Shown here piece after piece: positions 50,903 through 57,796 of a DNA stretch of 64,000 nt. A program made the position numbers and the translations under genes. The stretch's first letter is position 1. Each line of letters opens with the position of its first letter. The stretch spans positions 50,285 to 114,284 of the forward strand of contig JAFQCX010000018.1 of assembly GCA_017416245.1 (NCBI GenBank), in the 5' to 3' direction. Under the pieces are notes generated by a model. The model was not told where the DNA came from. It saw only the letters and a program-made list of their open reading frames with translations, and ran no database searches. The stretch comes from Oscillospiraceae bacterium (GTDB lineage: Bacteria > Bacillota > Clostridia > Oscillospirales > Oscillospiraceae).

Positions 50903-51394
50903 CTACATCCCCCCTTGCGAATTGTGGGCAGTGACCTCTACCACTGCCGTAGGATTGTTGGCGATCACCTTTGTGATGCCGTCCGGCCCGTTCAGACAGG
51001 TGGTGCTGGTGAAGATATGGGCGCGGCTGTCCTCTCCGCAAAGCACCGCCCGCTTGGAGAACATAGCCAGACCTGTCAGTGTCACAGGTCTGCAGGTCCC
51101 CACCACAACGTCCGCCAGTATGCGATAGTAGAATGTAGCATCCACACAGTAATGGTTGCGGTCGAACGCCACAGGCTCTACATCTATATAAGTATACAGC
51201 AGCTCTGCGCAACGTACCTTTGCCCCGTTGCTGGTATCCAGAATGTTCTGGGATGCAGTGGTCAGATACACCCGCAGATCCTCGATGCAGTCCTTATCCC
51301 GACAGCTGTCAGTGATCTTCCTGGTGTGAATGGAGAGAGCCTCCTGCAAATCCTCTATATTGCAGCGCACGCTCCCCTGACAAAACTCACGCAT
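50903..51394 (-). CDS. 5' half of the conserved host gene split by the island
   Basis: The protein begins MREFCQGSVRCNIEDLQEAL and continues RDKDCIEDLRVYLTTASQNI and RCAELLYTYIDVEPVAFDRN. Host sequence ends at PTAVVEV; the last residues (TAHNSQGGM) come from island DNA, then a stop. The missing remainder is the fragment at 27478-27888. GGAGGTAATACT sets the start at 51394. The intact gene would be about 276 residues. I recognise the pieces as one conserved Clostridia protein but cannot name its function. Confidence 0.78.
   Translation of the reverse strand: MREFCQGSVRCNIEDLQEALSIHTRKITDSCRDKDCIEDLRVYLTTASQNILDTSNGAKVRCAELLYTYIDVEPVAFDRNHYCVDATFYYRILADVVVGTCRPVTLTGLAMFSKRAVLCGEDSRAHIFTSTTCLNGPDGITKVIANNPTAVVEVTAHNSQGGM
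50917..50948. other. Putative attR junction
   Basis: Core acctctaccactgcc (50934-50948) matches attL at 13 of 15 positions. Island-side arm gcgaattg (50917-50924) is the inverse of the arm beside attL, so joining the two island ends gives a roughly palindromic attP, as serine integrases use. Confidence 0.7.
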
Positions 51395-51472
51395 AGTATT
51401 ACCTCCGAAAAAGTTTTGGGAATAAGCCAACGCTTATGGGACAGTTTATGCGTTCAAGGGGCCAATGGTGCA

Positions 51473-51508
51473 AAAAAGACGGAAAGTTTAGAGCTTTCCG
51501 TCTTTTCC
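51473..51508 (-). terminator. Terminator of the oxidoreductase gene
   Basis: The stem aaaagacggaaag and its complement around a 7-base loop is followed by T residues on the minus strand. Confidence 0.85.
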
Positions 51509-51511
51509 ATT

Positions 51512-52459
51512 TTAAATCTGCGCGAATGCCCGTTCCAGAACGGAGATCACTTCCAGACCGTATTCCGGCGTTACCATTTCGTTTTCTTCACCGCTGAGCA
51601 GCTTTACGAATTCCACCATCTGGGCTTCGATCAGCCCGCTGTCGTTGCAGCCCTCCACCCGGGTGAATTCCCCGCCGGCCTCACACACCCACAGATCCCA
51701 TCCGTCTCTGATCTGAGCAGTGCCACCTGTGAAATAAAAGTCTGTGCGGTATTCCCGGGCGCCCTTGCAGCCGCAGTAGCAGAACGTACCGCTTACGCCG
51801 CCCTCAAAGGTGACCAGCAGCTGGGCGATGGCCTCCACCGAATCATCCGTCAGAAAATTGTTGCCGGAGGCAAACACATCCTTCACCTTCAGACCGGTGG
51901 TGTAAAACACCTTGTCCATGGTGTGGGCGCCAAAATTCATCAGAATGCCGCCACCTGCAAGGGCCTTATCCAAAAACCACGCCGGACGGTTGGTGAAATA
52001 GTCTACGTTACGCACCTCGCGAATTCCGCAAAGCCTGCCCAGCTGTTTGTTTTCGATCATTCTCTTCACGATGCGGTAGCATTTGTGGTATCTTTGCACG
52101 TGGCCAACGGCCAGCTTTGCGCCGGTTCTTTTGGCTGCGGCTATCATCGCGTCACACTCGGCAGTAGTGATAGCCATAGGCTTTTCCACCAGCACGGAGA
52201 TGCCCCTGTCCAAAAAGTACACGCTTGCCTTTTCGTGGAGAAAGTGAGGAAGATTCAGGATCACCGCATCCAGCTCTTCCCTTTCCTGCATAGTTTCATA
52301 ATTGTCATAAACACGGGCATCTGTGCTCTCTGCCAGCTTTTCAGCTTTTTCCTGCACGGTATCGCAGATCGCCACCAAGCGGCACTGCTCGTGCTCCAAA
52401 ATTGCTCTTTTGTGCGCGCTTGCAATTTTGCCTGCGCCAACTACACCTATTTTATACAC
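51512..52459 (-). CDS. Gfo/Idh/MocA-family oxidoreductase
   Basis: The 315-residue NAD(P)-dependent enzyme starts MYKIGVVGAGKIASAHKRAI with the GxGxxA nucleotide loop. It has the family EKP motif in ISVLVEKPMAITTAECDAMI and HVQRYHKCY further on, then GGGILMNFGAHTMDKVFY with the catalytic His region. It likely oxidises a sugar or inositol derivative; the substrate is unknown. The GTG at 52459 is preferred because AGAGGTG overlaps the earlier GTG at 52468. It stands alone, with its own terminator. Confidence 0.88.
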   Translation of the reverse strand: MYKIGVVGAGKIASAHKRAILEHEQCRLVAICDTVQEKAEKLAESTDARVYDNYETMQEREELDAVILNLPHFLHEKASVYFLDRGISVLVEKPMAITTAECDAMIAAAKRTGAKLAVGHVQRYHKCYRIVKRMIENKQLGRLCGIREVRNVDYFTNRPAWFLDKALAGGGILMNFGAHTMDKVFYTTGLKVKDVFASGNNFLTDDSVEAIAQLLVTFEGGVSGTFCYCGCKGAREYRTDFYFTGGTAQIRDGWDLWVCEAGGEFTRVEGCNDSGLIEAQMVEFVKLLSGEENEMVTPEYGLEVISVLERAFAQI

Positions 52460-52718
52460 GCCTATCACCTCTGTGCATTTTGCTCTGCCGCTAAGGGCAT
52501 AAGGTATTCAAATCTTCTATTATTATAGGGCAACTGCCGCCTCTTTGCAATTTTCTTTGGCATTTACGCTTCCGTTTTGTGCATTATGCACAGTTTTAAT
52601 GTTGATATTTTTACATTTATCATTCTTTTTTCACAGAAACCCTCTTGCAAAATCTTTTTTCGGTGCTATAATAACAATATAAATATCTCCCTTTTCATTT
52701 TCTTATCTCCCTTTTGCG

Positions 52719-52752
52719 AAAATCCCGGTATCAAACGATACCGGGATTTTCT
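52719..52752. terminator. Bidirectional hairpin
   Basis: aaaatcccggtatc and its exact complement around AAAC form a hairpin with T-tracts on both strands, at the end of the transposase remnant. Confidence 0.7.
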
Positions 52753-52753
52753 C

Positions 52754-52981
52754 TTATGCTTTTTTCGTGTCTGTTTTGCCTCCGGTCTCACAACTGTGTG
52801 ATTCCATCCGTTTCGTCGGATTGTTCTCCATGTATTCCCAAACCTCGTTGTAGTCCTGCTGATTGCGAATCACGTGGTCATAGTAAGACTTTTGCCACAA
52901 TTTTTGGTTAAAAGGCGGTAAAGCCCCCGTTTTTACACCCCTGATATATACATTTGTTGTCATTGTCTTAAAAAAGCGCAT
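52754..52981 (-). pseudogene. Remnant of a REP-associated tyrosine transposase (RAYT)
   Basis: The 75-residue frame contains FNQKLWQKSYYDHVIRNQQD and YNEVWEYMENNPTKR, the C-terminal signature of RAYT/IS200-like transposases. The catalytic HUH region and the N-terminal half are missing. It is next to a palindrome (52993-53062) of the sort these enzymes act on. RAYTs can spread REP sequences, and this chromosome has many. Confidence 0.75.
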
Positions 52982-52992
52982 TACATCTTGTA

Positions 52993-53062
52993 GGGAACGG
53001 CCTATGTGTCGTTCCCCTTGAGCAAAAACAAAAAAGGGAACGGCACACAGGCCGTTCCCTAT
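52993..53062. repeat. REP-type palindrome, possible terminator of XRE gene
   Basis: tagggaacggcctatgtgtc near the left end and gccgttccctat near the right form a long imperfect inverted repeat. It lies between the RAYT remnant and the end of the XRE-TPR gene. Confidence 0.6.
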
Positions 53063-53068
53063 ATGCGT

Positions 53069-54193
53069 TTATTCGTGGGCTGTTTTTTTCAGTTCCTCCA
53101 CCACAGCAGCAAAGCGGGGATGATTGCGGATGGGGTCGAACTTACTGTCAGATAGTTTCTTTAGATACTCCATTGCGGCATTTTCTGTGGATGCAGTTGA
53201 TATTGTCTGGGTAAGTTGTGGATCATTTTCATCCCGAGGACGTGTCAAAAGAGAGGTGGGCCACTTATCCGCTGGCACAACAACAAGGCCCCCCAGTAAG
53301 CCTGCGCTGAATTGATCAAATTGGTGAATGTGTGAAAGCATCTTTTCCAGTTCGCTCAGTGCTGATTCCAGGTCATTCAGTGTTATAAATATGCAGGCTT
53401 TGTTAAAATGCGCATCAATGAGAAGCTGCTCGTCAAAACCGTAATCCCCGTTTTCGTAGAACACTTTTACCATATCGATGGATTTTTGCCAAAGCACAAG
53501 CCTCTCTTCTTCTGTAAACAAAGGGTGTTTTCCCTTAAACGAAAGTATAAGATTCCGCAGTTTCCAAATAAAAGAATTAAAGTCGAGTTGAATGCGGTTA
53601 CGCAGTTCATAAGCCCAATCTTCACCACGGAGAGTCATCAACCGGAAATCCACTTTTGTATATATCGGATCAGGTACACTTTCTGCGAGTTGCTTAGCAA
53701 TTTCTTCTTTGCCAACCTGCATATAAAGTTGGCAAAGATTGCCGATTGCAAAGTTTTTTGTTTTGTCATCGTTTGTAGAATTTCTTATACGTTCAAACAA
53801 AGAAATGCTCTCATCCTGTTTGGCTTGGTTGTTGGAACAACTTAGGAAGTAAGCCAAACTCCCCATCAGAATAGAAGAATCGGGAAATTGGGCAAGACCC
53901 TCCCGGCAGACCTTTTCTGCCTCAGTCCGCTGCCCCGCACACCAAAGCTCCCGGATTTCTTGGTAAATTTCGTCGATTCGTGCATCCTTGGTTTCCACAT
54001 CAATGCCAAGCAGCACATCTGCGCTGACGCGAAAGATATTGGCAAGGACGGGTAGCTGGGAAATGTCCGGGGCGGTTCTGTCACATTCCCATTGCGAAAC
54101 GGCGTTGGCGGTAATGCCAAGGAATTCTGCTAGCTGCTCCTGTGTCATATCCCGTTCACGACGGAGCTTTTTGATAGTTGCGCCAATAGACAT
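53069..54193 (-). CDS. XRE-family helix-turn-helix regulator with TPR-like region
   Basis: The 374-residue protein begins MSIGATIKKLRRERDMTQEQ and continues LAEFLGITANAVSQWECDRT, a textbook XRE DNA-binding domain at about 1-60. The remaining 300 residues are helical repeats, such as TEAEKVCREGLAQFPDSSIL, resembling tetratricopeptide units that may sense a peptide or protein. The start at 54193 is used because TGGAGGC overlaps the earlier ATG. Targets are unknown and it has no clear operon partner. Confidence 0.85.
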   Translation of the reverse strand: MSIGATIKKLRRERDMTQEQLAEFLGITANAVSQWECDRTAPDISQLPVLANIFRVSADVLLGIDVETKDARIDEIYQEIRELWCAGQRTEAEKVCREGLAQFPDSSILMGSLAYFLSCSNNQAKQDESISLFERIRNSTNDDKTKNFAIGNLCQLYMQVGKEEIAKQLAESVPDPIYTKVDFRLMTLRGEDWAYELRNRIQLDFNSFIWKLRNLILSFKGKHPLFTEEERLVLWQKSIDMVKVFYENGDYGFDEQLLIDAHFNKACIFITLNDLESALSELEKMLSHIHQFDQFSAGLLGGLVVVPADKWPTSLLTRPRDENDPQLTQTISTASTENAAMEYLKKLSDSKFDPIRNHPRFAAVVEELKKTAHE

Positions 54194-54310
54194 AGCATCT
54201 GCCTCCATTATTGATATTCAAAAGCGCTTTTGTATGGTCATTGTACCATATTCTCCGTGACTTTCCACATAGCAAATCCATATCCACACTGAAGCGCCAC
54301 TATAGTTTTG

Positions 54311-54376
54311 GTAGGGACACCCGTCCCCGGGTGTCCACAGGTACAGAAAAGGACACCCGGGGAGGGGTGTCCCTAC
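54311..54376. repeat. Palindromic repeat, gtagggacacccgt family
   Basis: gtagggacacccgtccccgg and ggaggggtgtccctac form an inverted pair over 66 bases. Another copy is at 61648-61720. Confidence 0.75.
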
Positions 54377-54381
54377 GCCTA

Positions 54382-55071
54382 TTACAACAAGGAATCCAGC
54401 AAGCCTTCCAACTCGGAAAGGGCCTTGATTTCATAATCCGGCTGGATGTTTTCAGGGGCTACCTTGCCGTTGGGGTTGACCCAGCAGGTTTTCATACCCG
54501 CCTGGATGCCCCCCAATATGTCCGACGTCAGACTGTCACCCACCATCATAGCTTTCGTAACATCAAAACCGGGGATCTCTGCAAAGCACCGCTGAAAGTA
54601 CAGTATATCCGGCTTATTGGCGCCAATCTCCTGAGATACGAAGATCTTCTGAAAATAGTGGCTGATGTTGGCGCTATTTAATCTGCCAGCCTGCACCTTG
54701 GCTGTGCCATTGCTAGCTAAGTACAGCTTATATTTTTTACTAAGGCTCTCCACTGCCTCGTAAGCGCCGGGGAGAAAATAATGACCAATGGACAGATTGT
54801 TCTCGTAGGCTCTTGCGCAGGCCTCGGGATCCACCTGCAGGCCAAATTCCTGAAACAGCGCCGCAAAGCGGCCCACCAGAACCTCCTCCCGGGTCAGCTC
54901 CTTTCGCTCCAAGCGTTCCCAGTGAGCCTTGTTGATCAGATGATAGCGGGTCAGCACTTCTTCTGTGGGCTCCAAGCCAAAGGATCGAAAGGTCTTTCCC
55001 AGCGCCAGGCGTTCCGCCTTGTGAAAGTCCAAGATCGTGTCATCCAAATCTAAGAACAAAAACTCAATCAC
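54382..55071 (-). CDS. HAD-superfamily hydrolase, YjjG-like nucleotidase
   Basis: The 229-residue enzyme has HAD motif I FLFLDLDDTILDFHKAE, motif II YLASNGT, motif III with a conserved Lys in GANKPDILYFQ, and motif IV MMVGDSLTSDILGG. The layout resembles YjjG/YfnB noncanonical pyrimidine nucleotidases. GTG at 55071 is the start, seven bases after TAGGAGG. It overlaps rsmA by 8 bases and so is translated with it. Confidence 0.85.
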   Translation of the reverse strand: MIEFLFLDLDDTILDFHKAERLALGKTFRSFGLEPTEEVLTRYHLINKAHWERLERKELTREEVLVGRFAALFQEFGLQVDPEACARAYENNLSIGHYFLPGAYEAVESLSKKYKLYLASNGTAKVQAGRLNSANISHYFQKIFVSQEIGANKPDILYFQRCFAEIPGFDVTKAMMVGDSLTSDILGGIQAGMKTCWVNPNGKVAPENIQPDYEIKALSELEGLLDSLL

Positions 55072-55933
55072 TGTGTTTCCTCCTAAAAATCTCGTTGGAA
55101 AGGTCGGCAAACTGGGCAATGTTCAAGGTTTCCCCCCGCACATTTTCAGGCAGACCGCAAGAGGCGATCACCTGCCCTGCCCCCTCCTTGCCCAGCTCGG
55201 GGAAGCCCGCCGCCAGGCCATTTTGCAGCTTCTTTCTGCGCATAGCAAAGCTTGCTCTGACTGTACGGAAAAAGGTCGCCTTATCCAGAATCTCCCAGGG
55301 CAGCTCCTTGCGGATCTTCAGCATCACCACCGCAGAGGTCACCTTCGGCTGGGGCATAAAGCAGTGGGCAGGCACATCAAAGAGGATCTCCGGCTCGCCA
55401 TAGAACTGGCAGAACACCGTGAAGGCACTGTAATCCGCCGTGCCGGGCTTTGCTGCGATCCGCAGCGCCACTTCCTTTTGCACCATTACCGTTACCGCCT
55501 CAAAGCATTCTGCTTCCAGCAGAGCCGTGAGAATGGGAGAGGTGATATAATACGGCAGGTTGGCGCAAGCCATAGGGCGCAGGCCATTCAGCTTCTCCTG
55601 CACCAGGGCGGGGATGTTCTGCTTCAGCACATCGTCCCAGACGATCTCCAAATTGGAAAACTCCCCTACTGTCAAATCCAAAATCGGCTCCAGCCGCTTA
55701 TCCAGCTCTACCGCGCAGACCTTCCCTGCCCGCAGACAAAGCTGCTGGGTCAGTGGGCCAATACCCGGTCCGATCTCCAGCACGCCCACCGTTTCATCTA
55801 CCCCTGCGTCCTCGGCAATTCTTTCCGGCACCCAATTGGCGATGAGAAAGTTCTGCCCCTTGGCCTTGGAGAAATGAAATCCGTGCTGGGCAAGGAGCGG
55901 CTTCATAATTTGAATATCACATACATTTATCAT
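55064..55933 (-). CDS. rsmA: 16S rRNA dimethyladenosine transferase
   Basis: RsmA (KsgA) dimethylates A1518 and A1519 in 16S rRNA. The 289-residue protein has HFSKAKGQNFLIANWVPERI, SAM motif LEIGPGIGPLTQQL and the catalytic ANLPYYITSPI (NLPY). AAAGGCGG lies nine bases before the ATG at 55933. The upstream neighbour is a YabE-like gene, the same order as yabE-ksgA in Bacillus. Confidence 0.95.
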   Translation of the reverse strand: MINVCDIQIMKPLLAQHGFHFSKAKGQNFLIANWVPERIAEDAGVDETVGVLEIGPGIGPLTQQLCLRAGKVCAVELDKRLEPILDLTVGEFSNLEIVWDDVLKQNIPALVQEKLNGLRPMACANLPYYITSPILTALLEAECFEAVTVMVQKEVALRIAAKPGTADYSAFTVFCQFYGEPEILFDVPAHCFMPQPKVTSAVVMLKIRKELPWEILDKATFFRTVRASFAMRRKKLQNGLAAGFPELGKEGAGQVIASCGLPENVRGETLNIAQFADLSNEIFRRKHSD

Positions 55934-55997
55934 AAAAGAAATCCGCCTTTCTCCTGCTATCATAGCAGAAAAAAGGCGGTTTTGCAAGTTTCTGTGT

Positions 55998-57074
55998 TTA
56001 GCTGTGCTTCCAATCGGCATCGCCCAGGAAATAGACCGTACAGTTACGACGACCAAACTGGAATGCCTCCTCCAGGGTGGGCATATACAGATCCAGCCGC
56101 TTATTCTTGATTGCACCGCCGCAGTCCTCTGCAGTGCTCAGTCCATAGATGTATGCGCCATCGTTGGACACGATAAACATACGGGTTCCATAGGGAATTA
56201 CCTTGGGGTCCACAGCCACAACGCCCCATTTTACAGGAGCGCCATTGGCGGTAAATTCGTCACAGCCGTCATCCATATGGGTGTAGGCAGTTGCCAGGAA
56301 GGTGTCCTTGCGGATGTAGGTCAGTACTTCGCCGGTGGGCAGCACGATAAAGCCGTCACCGATCAAGGGCTGGGTTGCGGTCTGACCCACCTGCTCGCCG
56401 GTACCTCTTGCAACCACCTGCTTCACAGGCTCTACGGTTACGGTCTGCTGATACACATTACGGCTGTTTTCAGCTCCGTTGAGGTAGGATACGTTGGCAG
56501 TGCACAGCATCTGGCCGTTCTTGCCTTCCACCAAAACCTTCTCCACGCCCACAGGCAGGGTAGGATCGTCACAGTAGCCGATCTCATAGGGCAGCTCCAT
56601 CGTGTAGCTCTCGGTGGTTTCCAGCACGCGGTCTGCGCGGACAGCCATGCCGGAGTAGGTTTGGGTGTCCAAAGGCAGGGACACCACCATATTTTCATCA
56701 ATCAAAATTCCCAGACGGACAAACAAGGCATCCAAGGTCTCGCCATAGCTGGTGGTTTCGATGACCTCATCGCCATAGTAAACCGTAATCGTCTGCAAGC
56801 GCTGCACCTTGATCTCGGACACGCCGTCAACAGACTCGGTTGTGTATGTATCCTCAGCAGACAGATTCACACCTGCTTCCTTCAAGACCGTAGCAGGGTC
56901 GGAAGCGTAGGTCGTGTGGACCGTGACATCATCGCCATCGGTGATCACGAAGGTGTTTTCTGCCTGTGCTGTCTGGGAAAGGGAACCTACAAGACAAATC
57001 AGCGCCAAAAGAAGCGCAATTGCTTTTATTGCGTTATTCTTTCTGCGCAGCACAAAGGGTGCAATAAAATCCAT
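55998..57074 (-). CDS. YabE-like cell-wall protein with DUF348, G5 and 3D domains
   Basis: The 358-residue protein has a signal sequence (IKAIALLLALICLVGSLSQT, cleavage after AQA). Two DUF348 ubiquitin-like repeats follow (FVITDGDDVTVHTTYASDPA and ITVYYGDEVIETTSYGETLD). A G5 domain spans about 175-250. The C-terminal 3D domain has FLATAYTHMDDGCDEFTANG, GVVAVDPKVIPYGTRMFI and AEDCGGAIKNKRLDLY, with three conserved Asp residues. This is the resuscitation/YabE class, probable lytic transglycosylases acting on peptidoglycan. AAAGGAGGT precedes the ATG. It is first in the unit with rsmA. Confidence 0.92.
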   Translation of the reverse strand: MDFIAPFVLRRKNNAIKAIALLLALICLVGSLSQTAQAENTFVITDGDDVTVHTTYASDPATVLKEAGVNLSAEDTYTTESVDGVSEIKVQRLQTITVYYGDEVIETTSYGETLDALFVRLGILIDENMVVSLPLDTQTYSGMAVRADRVLETTESYTMELPYEIGYCDDPTLPVGVEKVLVEGKNGQMLCTANVSYLNGAENSRNVYQQTVTVEPVKQVVARGTGEQVGQTATQPLIGDGFIVLPTGEVLTYIRKDTFLATAYTHMDDGCDEFTANGAPVKWGVVAVDPKVIPYGTRMFIVSNDGAYIYGLSTAEDCGGAIKNKRLDLYMPTLEEAFQFGRRNCTVYFLGDADWKHS

Positions 57075-57488
57075 CGTAGGTACCTCCTTTCACATAATTT
57101 GAGCACGACACCACATTTAGTTGGTATCAAAAAGTTACAAAGAAATACAATCTGAAATCAGATTGCTAGACCATTATAACAAAATTTTTAAAAAAGTCAA
57201 GTCTTTCCTTAAAAAAGCTAAAAAACGACAACTTTTCTAAAAAATAATTGTTACAGATTATGTCAACTTCTTGTCAATTTTTCGTGTTTTTTGGTAGATT
57301 CTACCACAATATATGGTAGAAATAGTAACATTTTTTGACATATTGTGGAAATAATGTTACGGAATGTGTAAACCAAATTATTTCCATATTATGGTAAACT
57401 ATTTCTGCATTTTTCCTCCCCACGTATTTTATTTTTCCGTTTTTTCGCGGCGGTCTCCTCCACTTTCTCCCCTTTTTGGGTATCAGGA
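57075..57488. other. AT-rich control region upstream of the YabE-like gene
   Basis: This 400-base AT-rich gap has no credible gene; a 64-codon minus-strand frame has no ribosome site. It holds a perfect inverted repeat tctacca-caatata-tggtaga (57299-57319) and related ccatattatgg (57382-57392) and ccacaatatatgg motifs. The yabE promoter is probably here. Confidence 0.45.
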
Positions 57489-57517
57489 TTGACAAGGCTT
57501 CAAAAATGTGTTATATT
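57489..57517 (+). promoter_or_regulatory. Promoter of thrS T-box transcript
   Basis: TTGACA (57489-57494), 17 bases and TATATT (57512-57517). Confidence 0.75.
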
Positions 57518-57529
57518 TTTGTGTGTTAA

Positions 57530-57764
57530 AAGCTGTGACGAAGACACGCGTTCCGGCAGGGCTTCCCAGAGAGAGATCCACCTTGGTGCAAGGGTCTTGT
57601 ATGCTCACCGTAACGATACCACTTCCGAGCCATCGGTTGGAAATAGCCGGTCGGGCGCACCCGTTATCGTGCCAATGAGTGGCGGAGCGATCCGCAACCA
57701 GGGTGGAACCGTGGAATACCTTTGTATCCCACCCCTGATTTTGTCAGGGGGTGGGTATTTTTTA
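57530..57764 (+). ncRNA. T-box leader of thrS, threonine specifier
   Basis: The leader contains stem-I landmarks cagagaga and ttggtgcaaggg. An ACC codon in gataccact (57618-57620) is a candidate threonine specifier. The T-box bulge agggtggaaccgtgg begins at 57700. A terminator hairpin (cccacccctg...cagggggtggg) with a T-run at 57757-57762 follows. Uncharged tRNA-Thr should block the terminator. Confidence 0.92.
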
Positions 57765-57796
57765 TACCTTCTCCCCAATAAAAAGGAGGAAATGTT

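Larger units (their letters stand above)
27850..50939. mobile_element. Putative 23-kb integrative island carrying a SipW-type surface protein system
   Basis: The boundaries are where one host gene is interrupted. One end carries a large serine recombinase and both ends share a short core, the pattern of serine-integrase elements. Almost all genes inside run on the minus strand from a promoter next to attR to the recombinase at attL. Cargo is two signal peptidases, nine secreted proteins, a TetR regulator, and KTR and DUF3789-like small proteins typical of conjugative elements. No relaxase, type IV secretion, capsid or replication genes are visible, so transfer would need a helper. The exact crossover base is uncertain. 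Confidence 0.75.

Noticed and set aside
27850-50939. Island interpreted as a prophage
   Set aside because: No capsid, portal, terminase, tail, lysis or replication gene is recognisable; only the recombinase is shared with phages.
27850-50939. Island interpreted as a complete integrative conjugative element
   Set aside because: No relaxase, coupling protein or type IV secretion genes are visible, despite the KTR and DUF3789-like genes.
57301-57495. 64-codon minus-strand frame in the yabE-thrS gap
   Set aside because: No ribosome site, AT-rich composition and no protein-like features.
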